Part shown: one piece after another, positions 1 through 9,030 of the stretch | How the letters are laid out: each line of letters begins with the position of its first letter | Position numbering within the stretch: position 1 is the first letter of the stretch | Assembly (NCBI RefSeq): GCF_020405225.1 | Contig: NZ_CP084472.1 | Location: forward strand, 1,116,001-1,180,000 | DNA from: Natrinema sp. DC36 | Lineage (GTDB): Archaea > Halobacteriota > Halobacteria > Halobacteriales > Natrialbaceae | Reading direction: 5' to 3' | Length of the DNA stretch: 64,000 nt | Made by a program: the position numbers and the translations under genes | Notes under the pieces: model-generated | The model's input: the letters and a program-made list of their open reading frames with translations, nothing else | Told to the model about the DNA's origin: nothing | The model's database searches: none

Positions 1-480
1 GCTGGCGATGACGAGGACGACGACCGTTGAGGCCAGTGCGATCACGAAGCTGTTGAACATGTAGACGTGGAAGGGGACGACCTCGAAGACCTCGATGAAC
101 GCGTCGGGATTGAAGCCGTTGGGAGTGAAGACGATGTCCTGGAGCTGTCCTTCGGGTGTGAGCGCGACCATGAGCAGCCAGTAGAATGGAAACAGGGTCG
201 TAAAGAGGAAGAAGATCGCCGCGACGTAGAACATCGCGCGGTACACTCGCTCGGGGTGGGAGATGGAGTCGGAGACCCACTGCTGGAGCGGGCCGCGATC
301 GAGTTCCGCCTCGCGGGCGTCCTCGAGGACGTTCGTGCCGCCGTCGGGGCGGCCCGCGGAACGGTCCGTCGGCTCGCCGCCGTCGGGCCGGCGGAGGGTT
401 GGATCTCGTGGTCGATCGTCCCCGCCGTCGCCGATACCTCCGCTATCGTTCGGCTCAGTGGAATCTGATGGATCAGTCAT
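1..480 (-). CDS. Sugar ABC transporter permease, MalG type (3' end outside window)
   Basis: Reading leftward from ATG at 480, 160 codons are present and the frame leaves the window still open. The first ~55 residues form a hydrophilic, Asp/Gly/Arg-rich tail. A membrane segment follows (FYVAAIFFLFTTLFPFYWLL), then a periplasmic loop and the start of a second membrane segment. This is the usual beginning of a MalG-type binding-protein-dependent permease, and the upstream MalF-type permease and binding protein support it. The stop codon of the upstream gene overlaps this start (TAATG), so the two are translationally coupled. The EAA loop lies in the missing part, so the family call rests on the N-terminal half and on context. 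Confidence 0.8.
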   Translation of the reverse strand, partial: MTDPSDSTEPNDSGGIGDGGDDRPRDPTLRRPDGGEPTDRSAGRPDGGTNVLEDAREAELDRGPLQQWVSDSISHPERVYRAMFYVAAIFFLFTTLFPFYWLLMVALTPEGQLQDIVFTPNGFNPDAFIEVFEVVPFHVYMFNSFVIALASTVVVLVIAS

Positions 481-1577
481 TAGTACATCCCTCCTTCGGT
501 GTCGCGGAAGAGCAGTACGTAGCCGCCGATAATCAGGCCGATCACCAGCGCCGTCGCGAACGCCACGGCGGCGGCCGTCGCGTAGATGCGCGTCCCGCCG
601 AACATCGCCTCGACGACGAGACAGCTTAGCGACGGCACGGTGGTACAGCCGGCCGTCGATTCGATCAGCCCGAAGACTCGCATCGCGTCCATCGTTCGGA
701 ACAGCATCGCGACCAACAGCGCCGGCATTATCAGCGGGAGCGTGATCAGTTTGAACCGCTGCCACGGCGAGGCTCCTGCCACGCGCGCGACATCGTACAG
801 ACTGCGATCGACGCTCTGGAGTCCCGCGAGGATCAGCAAGGCCATGAACGCCGACGACTTCCAGATGTCGGCCACGAGGATGATGATGAACGCGTCCCGG
901 CTGTTCGCCAGCGGCGTCGCGCTGAAGATGCCGAGACTCTGCATGAGGTCGGAACCGAACCCGACCGTCGGCTGGAACAGCAGGAAGAAGATCATCCCCT
1001 GAATGACGATCGGCACCGCCCACGGGAGGATGATCGCCACGCGGACCCAGCGTCGGCCCCTGAAGTCCTGATCGAGCACGTAGGCCTGGCCGAATCCGAC
1101 CACCGTCTCGATGACGACGCTGATGACCGCGAACGCGAGCGTGACGAACAGCGCCTGCTGGAAGAACGGGGTGCCGAGTTCGACGAAGGGGAACGACGAT
1201 GTCAGCCCGACGTCGAGGAACTGTCGAGCTAGCCGCGCGTTCCCGGTGAGAATGTCGACGTAGTTTTCGATGCCGACGAAGGCGCCCAGCGGTTCCAACC
1301 CCCGCGTCTGGTTGGCCCGGAGCGAAATGACGAACGTCCGGATCAGCGGGTAGAACGCGATCAGCGTCAGCAGCGCGAACGCGGGCAGCAACAGCAGGTA
1401 CGCATACGCCGCTTCGCTCAGGTTCTCCATCCAGTTCATGACGGCGTTGCCGGTCCGCTCCCGATCCTGGCTCCGTCCGGATTCGCCGCCGGTTAGCGTC
1501 CCGCCGTCGGTCAGCGGTTCGCTGGCGGGTGCCGTGCCGTCGTCGGGACGCTGCTCGTCGTTGGAATCAGTTCCCAT
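480..1577 (-). CDS. Sugar ABC transporter permease, MalF type
   Basis: A 365-residue inner-membrane subunit of a carbohydrate uptake ABC transporter. About 50 charged residues precede the first membrane helix (~57-80), and about six helices follow. The cytoplasmic EAA loop that docks to the ATPase is visible near residues 260-283 (YDVARVAGASPWQRFKLITL). It overlaps the 3' end of the binding-protein gene by 11 bases and the start of the next permease by one base, so the three form one operon. No ATPase gene is in view; it may lie beyond the left edge or be shared. The substrate cannot be read from the sequence; maltose, trehalose or glucose would fit the TrmB-type neighbour. Confidence 0.9.
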   Translation of the reverse strand: MGTDSNDEQRPDDGTAPASEPLTDGGTLTGGESGRSQDRERTGNAVMNWMENLSEAAYAYLLLLPAFALLTLIAFYPLIRTFVISLRANQTRGLEPLGAFVGIENYVDILTGNARLARQFLDVGLTSSFPFVELGTPFFQQALFVTLAFAVISVVIETVVGFGQAYVLDQDFRGRRWVRVAIILPWAVPIVIQGMIFFLLFQPTVGFGSDLMQSLGIFSATPLANSRDAFIIILVADIWKSSAFMALLILAGLQSVDRSLYDVARVAGASPWQRFKLITLPLIMPALLVAMLFRTMDAMRVFGLIESTAGCTTVPSLSCLVVEAMFGGTRIYATAAAVAFATALVIGLIIGGYVLLFRDTEGGMY

Positions 1578-3033
1578 TCGTTTGCACCTCCGCTTCGCTC
1601 TGCTCGAGTTCCTCCGCGAGATCGTTCATTGCGGCTTCGGGCGCCTGTGCGCCGCGATATGCCCCGTTGACTGCCTGATAAATTAGCGCCGACTGCTCCG
1701 GCCAGAGGTCCGTTGCAGGTCGCGGGATCGCGTTATCGCTGGCCGACTGGACTACGTCGGCGTACCGCGCGACGGGGCCGACATCGTTCGGATCGGCTTC
1801 CGCGACCAGATCGAGATTCGGCGGGAGGAACCCACCCAGCTCGAAGACGGTGAGCATTACCTCTCTGTTAGCGAACGCCTCGAGGACCTGTAGCGCCTCC
1901 TCCTCCCGGTTCGAAAACGGACTCACGGCGAGATTCCAGCCGCCCAGCGCCGCGGCGGTGCCGCCGACGTCCGCGTACTGGGCTTCCTCCCGGGAGACCG
2001 CGTACGGTCTCGTCATGACGCCGAGGTTCTCGCCGAAGGCCTCCTCGGTCCCGGTCTCCGCGATCGCGTACGACCAGTTGCGGTTCGAGACGGCCTCACC
2101 GCCCGAGAACGGGGCAAGCGACTGCTGTTCCGTCCACTGGACGATCGCCGCCGGACAGATCTGGGGATACCGTTCGAGGGTGTTTTCCTCCTCTCCCTCG
2201 ATGAACGATCGCATCATCCGGATCGCGTCGATGACCCGCTGATCGTCGACGGTGATCGGTCGGTCGCCCGCGGTAAACAGGTTCTCCACGCCGCCGTAGT
2301 ACGCGCCGCCCCATGTCGTCATCACCTCGTTGAACGTACAACACGACAGCCCCTCGTAGGCGGCCGCCTGCGTCGTGAGTCCGTAGTTGAGGTCGGCCTG
2401 GTCCCTCGCGTCGCGGACTGCGTTCGCGAACTCCTCCCAGCGGGGCGGATCGGTCCCCCAGCCGCTCGTGTCGTAGCCGGCGTCCTCGATGAGGTCCTCG
2501 CGATAGAGGGTAAACCCCAGATCAGGAAACAGCGGCAGGGCGTGTAGATCGCCGTTTTGCGGATGGCGCGCCGTCTCGAGGATCGCCTCGAGATAGGTGT
2601 CGTTAACGTAGCCGAGGACGTCTTCCGGGAAGCGTTCGGTCAGGTTGACCGTCTGCTCGCGAAGGATAAACGGGACCGTCCAGCCGCTGTCCATCATGTG
2701 GATGTCGGGGGGAGCCCGTCCCGCCTCGAGCGCCGACTGGGTCGTCTGCATTCGCGATGCGGAGTCGCTGACGACGGTCTGGATCTCGACGCGGATGTCC
2801 TCGTCGAGACCGGCGTCCCACAGCGCTTTCTGGATAGACGGGTCGTCCCCATCGCTGTGCATGATCCCCGCAACGTCCTGAGCGGCGGTCATCACCACCT
2901 GTCCCGGGCTGCGACCCCGACCAAGGCAGCCGGTGACGGCGACCGCTCCTGCTGTCGACGCCGATGCTGCCTTCAGGAACGACCGCCGCCTGAAGCGAGT
3001 GCGATCGCGTCGGTCGGTGGATTCGCGTCCCAT
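1567..3033 (-). CDS. Sugar ABC transporter substrate-binding lipoprotein (Tat-exported)
   Basis: A 488-residue extracellular solute-binding protein (family 1 type). The N-terminus carries a twin-arginine signal (RRRSFLK, residues 15-21) followed by a lipobox VTGC with the lipidated Cys at 36. This is the normal way haloarchaea export and anchor binding proteins. The mature part is acidic and of usual length. I chose ATG at 3033; a TTG three codons upstream is also in frame but less likely. A TATA-like element (TTTATAG on the minus strand, 3072-3078) lies about 40 bases upstream. It heads the operon with the two permeases, captures the sugar outside the cell and delivers it to them. Confidence 0.9.
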   Translation of the reverse strand: MGRESTDRRDRTRFRRRSFLKAASASTAGAVAVTGCLGRGRSPGQVVMTAAQDVAGIMHSDGDDPSIQKALWDAGLDEDIRVEIQTVVSDSASRMQTTQSALEAGRAPPDIHMMDSGWTVPFILREQTVNLTERFPEDVLGYVNDTYLEAILETARHPQNGDLHALPLFPDLGFTLYREDLIEDAGYDTSGWGTDPPRWEEFANAVRDARDQADLNYGLTTQAAAYEGLSCCTFNEVMTTWGGAYYGGVENLFTAGDRPITVDDQRVIDAIRMMRSFIEGEEENTLERYPQICPAAIVQWTEQQSLAPFSGGEAVSNRNWSYAIAETGTEEAFGENLGVMTRPYAVSREEAQYADVGGTAAALGGWNLAVSPFSNREEEALQVLEAFANREVMLTVFELGGFLPPNLDLVAEADPNDVGPVARYADVVQSASDNAIPRPATDLWPEQSALIYQAVNGAYRGAQAPEAAMNDLAEELEQSEAEVQTNGN

Positions 3034-3348
3034 GCGGAGCAACGGACCACGTTCACCACCTTAATTGTTAGCTATAAATATGGTAATAAAATGTGAGTGT
3101 TCGAATCGCGTTTCAGTTATGGTCACCCAATGGCGAACGCTGTGAGGATTGCCATCGACACGGTTGCAAAGCGGTTCGGAAGGGTGTCTCTAATCACCTG
3201 TTGCGCGCCAGTGGTCGGCAACTGCCGGCCGCCGGATTACGAGAGTTTCCCCTCTCCTCTGGTGAGCAGATTCCGCCGGACCGGCTCGAGGATCGAAGCC
3301 ACCTCGTTGGCTCGAAGTTTTAGGCTCGGTTCTCTGCACTGAGACCGA
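3034..3348. other. Intergenic region between binding-protein gene and trmB-like gene
   Basis: About 315 bases with no convincing gene. The left end holds the promoter of the transporter operon: TATA-like GCTATAAATA at 3071-3080 when read on the plus strand, within an AT-rich block at 3060-3094. I looked for a TACT-N7/8-GAGTA TrmB operator of the type known from Halobacterium and saw none. Short open frames here overlap one another and lack haloarchaeal codon character. Confidence 0.6.
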
Positions 3349-4416
3349 TCAGCGATCCTCGAGCGTCGGCGGTTCGTTTCGGCCGATGCGGATCTCGTGG
3401 GCTTCGATGTCCTCGAGAGCGGCGACGCGGCCACCGACGGAGAGTTCCTCGCCATCCTCGGTTTCGATCGTGATGCTGGCGACTTCCTCGCTGACCTCGA
3501 AGGAGATGTCGCGAACGCGGCCGCGGACGATCCGCCGGCCGCCGACCTCGACGTCGCGACCGTCGACGGTCGCGTAGAACTCGCCGCCCTCGTCGAGCAG
3601 GTCTTTCACGCATCGGCGGATCGAGGCGTACTTTCGCGGATACGATCTCGCGGTGTCGTCCTCGCCGAGCGTTCGGTCGGCGGTCGTCCAGAGAACGGTC
3701 CCGAAGAAACTGGAGACGAGAAAGCCCAGCGCCGACCGGTTGAAGATGACGCCGTAGCGATCCTGATCGTCCCGCAGGGCGTCCTGGGTCGCGTAGACCG
3801 AATAGTTGCCGTCGGCGACGGCGACGACCGGCGTCGTGATCCCTCGCCGGGCGCGGGCGGTCGACGCGACCTCGCCGTACGCGAACTCGTCCGGATCGGG
3901 TGCCTCGCTCGCCGGCGTCACGATCAGGTCGACGCTCACGCCGGCCTCGATCGCGTCGCGCAACTCCGCTTCGAACCGGGTCAGCAGGTCCGGCGTCAGC
4001 GAGAGCGCGAGTTCGAACTCCGCGCCGTCGATGACCTCCTCGAGGTAGCGCAGGATCGTCGATCGCGATTTCACGAGGGAGACCGCCTCCGTGTCGCGCG
4101 CCGGCGCGGTGTAGCGGGCCTCGAGTTCGTCGATCATCTGCTCGAAGGAGGTCTGGACGTCATCGAACGCCTCTCCGGGATCGATCGCGACGACCTTCAT
4201 GGGACGGGATTCGCGCAGTTCGACGAGACCGCGATCGCTAAGACTACGGACGGTATCGTACACTCGGGGCTGGGGGATGTTCGTTCGGTCCGCGATCTCG
4301 CTCGCCGTGAGCTGTCCCTGTTCCAACACGGTGAGATAGGCGTCGATTTCGTACTCGCCGAGGTTGAACCGATCCCCGACACGCTCGACAGTCGAGCGAA
4401 GTTCGTCTGGTGCCAT
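3349..4416 (-). CDS. TrmB family sugar-responsive transcriptional regulator
   Basis: A 355-residue regulator. Residues ~20-75 form a winged helix ([30 protein letters not shown] is the pattern, with recognition helix [10 protein letters not shown]). A short coiled linker (~85-105) follows, then the TrmB effector-binding domain with a phospholipase-D-like fold (~110-250). TrmB proteins bind sugars and repress uptake or activate gluconeogenesis genes. The position next to a sugar ABC operon on the same strand suggests it controls that operon, which is inference. ATG at 4416 lies ~26 bases after a CATTTAGC box, consistent with a leaderless mRNA. Confidence 0.88.
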   Translation of the reverse strand: MAPDELRSTVERVGDRFNLGEYEIDAYLTVLEQGQLTASEIADRTNIPQPRVYDTVRSLSDRGLVELRESRPMKVVAIDPGEAFDDVQTSFEQMIDELEARYTAPARDTEAVSLVKSRSTILRYLEEVIDGAEFELALSLTPDLLTRFEAELRDAIEAGVSVDLIVTPASEAPDPDEFAYGEVASTARARRGITTPVVAVADGNYSVYATQDALRDDQDRYGVIFNRSALGFLVSSFFGTVLWTTADRTLGEDDTARSYPRKYASIRRCVKDLLDEGGEFYATVDGRDVEVGGRRIVRGRVRDISFEVSEEVASITIETEDGEELSVGGRVAALEDIEAHEIRIGRNEPPTLEDR

Positions 4417-4555
4417 ATCTGCTCCTACGCATCCAGTAGCTAAATGATTTATTATATTCTGAGTAGCACGCGTTTTCGAAATCGGGTTGTTTCACGATCG
4501 GTACCCGAAAGGGACGGTCAGAACGCTTAACCACTGCGGGCCAGAGTGTGTTGCC

Positions 4556-5566
4556 ATGCGCAGGGTCCTTCAGGGTAACGAGAGCTCCGCGGGAAATGCG
4601 AGCTCGGCGGTCAACGCGATTCAGCGCAACATTCCCGGTGATCCTCCCGAGATCCTCATCGAGATCGCCCTCGCGTTCGTCGTGCTCGCCGTCGGCTGGT
4701 ACCTCTCGAAGGTCGCGGTTCGGATCGCCGGTCGAACGGTCGCCCGTCGAATCGAACGACCGAGCGTCACGCGAACCGCTCTCCGCGGTGTCAGGGCCGC
4801 CGTTCTCATCTGGGCGGCCGTCGTCGCTGCGAGTATCCTCGGCGTCGGCGACACGCAAATCCTCCTCTCGGTGACCGTGATCTCGGCCGTCATCGCAGTC
4901 GTGCTCGCCCCGGTGGTCGGCAGCCTGATCAACGGTCTCTACGTCCTCGCCGACCGGCCCTACGAGATCGGTGACATGATCGAGGTCTCCGACGCCGGCC
5001 ACCGCGGGTTCGTCGAGGACATCACGATCCGGTACACCAAGATCTTCACCCTCCAGAACACCTTCATCGTCATTCCGAACTCCGAAATCCACGCGCGCGA
5101 TGTCATCAATTATTCCGCGGAAGACGAGCGCACGCGGGTCTCTCTCAGGCTCGACATCACCTACGAGAGCGATCTCGAGGCGGCGCGAAAGGCCACCGAG
5201 CGGGCCGCTCGAAGCGTCGACGATGTCATCTCCGGTGGTCCGGACATTCGGATCGGCAGCGCCCGGTACGCCGCAGCGCCCTCCTGTTACATCAACGAGT
5301 ACGGCGACCACGGGGTCGCTCTGGAGCTGTTCTTCTGGATGAAACATCCCTACAAGCAGACCGTCGTCCGGTCGGCGGTGCAAGACGCTATCGGCGAACG
5401 GTTGGCGGATCTCGACGTGGAGTTCGCCTACCCGCACCGCCACCACGTCTTCGACGAAACCAGCGGCGTCGCGCGACTGGCCGTCGACGATTCAGGCTTC
5501 GCGCGAACAGCCGCGGACTCACCCGTCGAACCGGGCGGGAGTCCCGCGGATCCGGCCGATCAGTAA
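4556..5566 (+). CDS. Small-conductance mechanosensitive channel (MscS family)
   Basis: A 336-residue membrane channel that releases solutes when membrane tension rises. Three hydrophobic segments fall at about 32-55, 75-95 and 103-130. They are followed by the typical MscS beta domain (PYEIGDMIEV, then a hydrophobic barrel with IPNSEIHARDVINYS) and an alpha/beta C-terminal domain. The pore helix is unusually Val/Ile-rich. An upstream in-frame ATG at 4487 exists, but ATG at 4556 fits better: a CTTAA element near 4525 places transcription start close to it. The final ~40 residues are acidic and low in complexity. Confidence 0.88.
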   Translation: MRRVLQGNESSAGNASSAVNAIQRNIPGDPPEILIEIALAFVVLAVGWYLSKVAVRIAGRTVARRIERPSVTRTALRGVRAAVLIWAAVVAASILGVGDTQILLSVTVISAVIAVVLAPVVGSLINGLYVLADRPYEIGDMIEVSDAGHRGFVEDITIRYTKIFTLQNTFIVIPNSEIHARDVINYSAEDERTRVSLRLDITYESDLEAARKATERAARSVDDVISGGPDIRIGSARYAAAPSCYINEYGDHGVALELFFWMKHPYKQTVVRSAVQDAIGERLADLDVEFAYPHRHHVFDETSGVARLAVDDSGFARTAADSPVEPGGSPADPADQ

Positions 5567-5664
5567 CGACCGCGCTCCCGCTCACGACTGCACGCTCGTT
5601 CTCTCGGTGTCCATCGTGGTGGTGATTTATACGCCCCCCAGTCCAATCCTTCCGTATCCAACAG

Positions 5665-6105
5665 ATGTACGACGACGTCCTCATTCCCACCGACGGAAGC
5701 GATACGATCTCCCAGACGCTGGCTCACGGACTGCCGATCGCGACGAACAACGACGCGACGGTCCACTCGCTGTACGTGGTCGATAGCCGCGTCACCGCCG
5801 CCGCCGGTGAAGACACCAGTACGGACCTCGAGCGGACGCTCGAGGACGAGGGCCGGAAGGCCGTCGCCACCGTCGAAGAACGGGCGACGGCCGAGGGCCT
5901 CGAGACCGTCAGCGAGGTGCGTCAGGGGACGCCCGCGAAGACGATCCTCGAGTACGCCGACGAGCAGGGGATCGATCTGATCGTTATCGGCACTCGCGGG
6001 AAGAGTCCGCGCGAGAAGGTGACCTCGCTCGGGAGCGTCTCGGAGCGGGTGGTCGACAACGCCTCGATTCCGGTGTTCGTCGTGCGAAACGCGGGCGACG
6101 AATAA
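5665..6105 (+). CDS. Universal stress protein, UspA family
   Basis: A 146-residue single-domain UspA protein. It opens with the hallmark strand (MYDDVLIPTDGSD). Near the C-terminus it carries the ATP-binding motif G-x2-G-x9-G-S/T-x (IGTRGKSPREKVTSLGSVSE), so it is probably of the nucleotide-binding class. A TATA-like TTTATAC at 5627-5633 precedes it by ~35 bases. A second UspA gene follows on the opposite strand. Its physiological partner is not indicated by the context. Confidence 0.9.
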   Translation: MYDDVLIPTDGSDTISQTLAHGLPIATNNDATVHSLYVVDSRVTAAAGEDTSTDLERTLEDEGRKAVATVEERATAEGLETVSEVRQGTPAKTILEYADEQGIDLIVIGTRGKSPREKVTSLGSVSERVVDNASIPVFVVRNAGDE

Positions 6106-6158
6106 CGGCGATCGGCGGGGGACAGGAGGCTGAAAATTGAACGCGGCAGTCGACGGGC

Positions 6159-6569
6159 TTACGCGCTCGCGCTTTCGACCGTAATGACTTCGCAGTCGAG
6201 GTGGCTCCGGAGATACCGGTCGATATCGGGATTGTCCGTAAAGCGCTGGAAGATGCGTCGGAGCCGACTCGCTTGCTTGCTCCCGATGACGACGGCGTCG
6301 GCTTGCTCCGCCGCGACTTCGTCGAGGATGCTCTCCTCGACGAGAAAACCGGTTCGAACGACGTAACGGGCGTTTTCCAGCCGTCCGAACGCTCTCTCGA
6401 CGGCGTTTTTCAGGTCCAGACGCGTCACTTTTTTCCCGTTCTGGTAGAGGTCGACGTGGAGGATCGTCAACGCGGCCTCCCGCTCGCGGGCGACCTCGAT
6501 CGCCCGCTCGAGCGTTCGTCTCGAGTGCTTTGACAACGGATACCGAACGGGAACCACGACCAGCGACAT
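6159..6569 (-). CDS. UspA-like stress protein, divergent
   Basis: A 136-residue UspA-fold protein (MSLVVVPVRYPLSKHSRRTL). The start at 6569 is preferred over an in-frame codon at 6638: on the minus strand GGTTTACCC lies ~26 bases upstream, the usual leaderless spacing. The expected C-terminal nucleotide motif is degenerate: it reads VVIGSKQASRLRRIFQRF instead of the GxxG...GS pattern, so ATP binding is doubtful. It converges with the uspA gene at 5665-6105, with their stops ~50 bases apart. Confidence 0.8.
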   Translation of the reverse strand: MSLVVVPVRYPLSKHSRRTLERAIEVAREREAALTILHVDLYQNGKKVTRLDLKNAVERAFGRLENARYVVRTGFLVEESILDEVAAEQADAVVIGSKQASRLRRIFQRFTDNPDIDRYLRSHLDCEVITVESASA

Positions 6570-6756
6570 TACCCGTCCGAACGATTTCCGTGCGGGTAAA
6601 CCTTTCAGTACGGACAGTCCACACTGGGAACTTGTCACACACTATCGACCGAACCGTCGGCCGATCCGGCGCGGTTCTCGGCCACGTGATGTGCTCGAGG
6701 AGGCGATATCGACCCGGACAGACAGTCATTTACCGCGAGCGACGGTATGGGCGGAC

Positions 6757-6996
6757 ATGCAAACCTGGTCGACCGACGATGACGGCACCGTCTATATTTC
6801 GGAGACGGACGGCGACAAGGGGTCGAAGGGGCCGTTTCTCGTCGCCTACGAATCCAGCACTGCCGACAGCCGCTACGGCTGGTTCTGTACGAACTGTGAG
6901 ACCCTCGACAACGCGATGGATTCGATGGGCCGAATCAAATGCAATCGATGTGGAAACTTTCGGAAGCCCACCGAGTGGGACGCCGCTCACGAGTGA
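6757..6996 (+). CDS. Small zinc-ribbon protein (DUF5816-like)
   Basis: A 79-residue protein with a C-terminal zinc ribbon: CTNC near residue 48 and CNRC near residue 67, followed by GNFRKPTEWDAAHE. The layout matches a small protein I associate with haloarchaeal family DUF5816; I am moderately sure of that name. ATG at 6757 is chosen because CATTTACCG lies ~26 bases upstream; the longer frame starting at 6691 has no support. The function is unknown. Confidence 0.7.
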   Translation: MQTWSTDDDGTVYISETDGDKGSKGPFLVAYESSTADSRYGWFCTNCETLDNAMDSMGRIKCNRCGNFRKPTEWDAAHE

Positions 6997-7202
6997 GCCG
7001 TCGCCGCACCGGATACTAAAGCCAGGTAGTCGTGCGATGGAACGTCCCTACTCGTCCCTAATAGACAATTACTGACGAAAACTCCTGATACCGGGGCACC
7101 GCCGAACCGAAATCACTGGGTAGTTCCGACTAGTGGGGAAGTAACTGGACATTCTTGTTACGTACTAACATTTATGGTGGATGCCGGCATAGGTGGTAGT
7201 GA

Positions 7203-7526
7203 ATGGGTCCTGTTAACATGCGACTCGTCGAGCAGGCCAGGTCGATCTTCGCTGAGCTAGGCTACACCGTCGAAGGCAACGGCCCCGAGTTTCGCGCCGA
7301 ACGCGCGTGGAAAGTCGTCCACGTAAACGCCGTCCTCGAGGCGGACGAGCTTCCGTCCGCTTCGTCGGGACAGTTCCACTGTTTCGTCGCCGAACCCGAG
7401 GACGCAGACGATCTCGAGGCGCGACTCGAACGGACGAATCCGAACTACGAGTGGGCCATCATCGTCGTCGACGGGGAGGACTATCAGGTCGAACGAGCGC
7501 CTCCAGGACCGCGAGTAACGGCATAG
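7203..7526 (+). CDS. Conserved haloarchaeal protein of unknown function
   Basis: A 107-residue soluble protein. The central strand pattern (AWKVVHVNAV, then FHCFVAEPEDADDLEARL and YEWAIIVVDGEDYQVERAPPGPR) resembles a small alpha/beta protein I recall as conserved across haloarchaea. An ACATTTATGG box at 7168-7177 places transcription start at or next to the ATG, so the mRNA is probably leaderless. A second ATG five codons in (MRLVEQ) is an alternative start. The function is unknown. Confidence 0.75.
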   Translation: MGPVNMRLVEQARSIFAELGYTVEGNGPEFRAERAWKVVHVNAVLEADELPSASSGQFHCFVAEPEDADDLEARLERTNPNYEWAIIVVDGEDYQVERAPPGPRVTA

Positions 7527-7562
7527 AAACCGACGGTCCGCGAGTGACCGTCACGACGTTCC

Positions 7563-8795
7563 TTATTCTTCGAGCGCGTTGCGCGTCGCAGTCACGCCTG
7601 CACCCGGATCGACGGCCGCACCCATCGACTCGAGGACGTCACCGAGCGCCGTCACGACGTAGATCACGTTCTCTGGTCGCGCGGAGTGGCCCATGCAGCC
7701 GATCCGGAAGATCTCGCCGGCGAGATCGCCCAGTCCGCCGGCGATCTCGAGGTCGTATCGCTCGATCAGCGCGTCGCAGACCTCGCCGTCGTCGATGCCC
7801 TCCGGGACGCGGACGGCGTTCAGGCTCGGCAGCCAGTACTCGTCGGGCGCGTTCATCTCGAGACCCATCGCCTCCATCCCGGCTTTCAGCGCACCGGCCA
7901 GTCGCTCGTGGCGCGCCCAGCGGTCTTCGATTCCCTCCTCGGCGACGAGGCGCAGGGCCTCCCGGAGCGCGTAGACGTTCGTGATCGGTGCAGTGTGGTG
8001 ATACGCGCGTTCCTCGCCCCAGTAGCCCTCGAGCAAGGAGAGATCGAGGTACCACGAGCGAGGGTCTTCCTCGCGCGAGAGGACCTTCTCCATCGCCTCG
8101 TCCGAGAGGGTGAGCGGACTCGCACCCGGCGGGCAGGAGAGACACTTCTGTGGCCCCGAGTACGCCACGTCGATGTCCCACTTGTCGACCCGCAGTTCCA
8201 CGCCGCCCAGCGACGTGACGCTGTCGGCGATCACGAGCGCGTCGTGGTCGTGAGCCGCGTCGGTGAGCTCCGGCACGTCGGGCTGGAGCACCCCGGTACT
8301 CGTCTCGGCGTGGACGAAGCCGAAGACGTCGGGATCGTGTTCGGCCAGCGCGTCCGCGACGTCGTCGGGCTCGAGCGGTTCGCCCCACGGAGCGTCGACC
8401 TCGACGACCTCGCCGCCGGCCCGCTGCGCCATCGAGGCCATCCGGCCGCCGAAGTAACCGTTCGTCGGGACGAGCATCGTGTCGCCGGGCTCGACGACGT
8501 TCCCGATGGCGGCTTCCATCGCGGCCGAGCCGGTCCCCGAGACCGGAATCGTCCACTGATTGTCCGTTCGGAAGGTATAGCGCAATAGCTCCTGGACCTC
8601 GTCCATGATCTCGATGAAGGCGGGGTCGAGGTGACCAACGAGCGGCGTGCTCATCGCCCGGAGCACGCGCGGGTTCACGTCGCTCGGTCCTGGCCCCATC
8701 AGGGTTCGATTCGGTGGAGTGAGTTCGCCAACGGACGGCGCGCGAGTCGCCTCGGTCGACGGTTGCTGAGCCATGGGCGTGTGCTCGCTTGCCAT
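7563..8795 (-). CDS. Pyridoxal-phosphate aminotransferase, alanine-glyoxylate/serine-pyruvate type
   Basis: A ~410-residue class V aminotransferase. It opens with the family signature TLMGPGPSDVNPRVLRAM. The PLP lysine is in YSGPQKCLSCPPG, and the Asp that pairs with the cofactor is in ALVIADSVTSLGGVEL. Members interconvert glyoxylate or pyruvate with alanine or serine; exact substrates cannot be read here. ATG at 8795 or at 8774 (MAQQPS) are both possible; the longer frame to 8936 is unlikely. The gene stands alone, and 37 bases separate its stop from the 7203-7526 gene on the other strand. Confidence 0.88.
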   Translation of the reverse strand: MASEHTPMAQQPSTEATRAPSVGELTPPNRTLMGPGPSDVNPRVLRAMSTPLVGHLDPAFIEIMDEVQELLRYTFRTDNQWTIPVSGTGSAAMEAAIGNVVEPGDTMLVPTNGYFGGRMASMAQRAGGEVVEVDAPWGEPLEPDDVADALAEHDPDVFGFVHAETSTGVLQPDVPELTDAAHDHDALVIADSVTSLGGVELRVDKWDIDVAYSGPQKCLSCPPGASPLTLSDEAMEKVLSREEDPRSWYLDLSLLEGYWGEERAYHHTAPITNVYALREALRLVAEEGIEDRWARHERLAGALKAGMEAMGLEMNAPDEYWLPSLNAVRVPEGIDDGEVCDALIERYDLEIAGGLGDLAGEIFRIGCMGHSARPENVIYVVTALGDVLESMGAAVDPGAGVTATRNALEE

Positions 8796-9030
8796 CCGCA
8801 AAGACCTACCGACAGCGGCGAACGACAGACCCGCGGTGGCCGTCTGCAGGTATCGACGCTCGACCCGCCGACGAGCCGAACGTCCGTTCGACGACGGCTC
8901 GCTGTCTGTTCGACGACGACCCGAGTTCGATCTCATTTCTCGAGTGCCAACCCCCCTCTCGAGTGGTAACTGCCACCGCTTGGCACTGGAGCGAGTCGCT
9001 TAAGCCCACGCATTCCGTATTCGACACGTT

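Noticed and set aside
3034-3348. TrmB operator of TACT-N7/8-GAGTA type
   Set aside because: Searched by eye on both strands; no match found, so no operator is annotated.
5560-6729. Long minus-strand open frame (389 codons)
   Set aside because: Overlaps two UspA genes in another frame, is Arg/Pro-rich, and has no motif; a GC-rich shadow.
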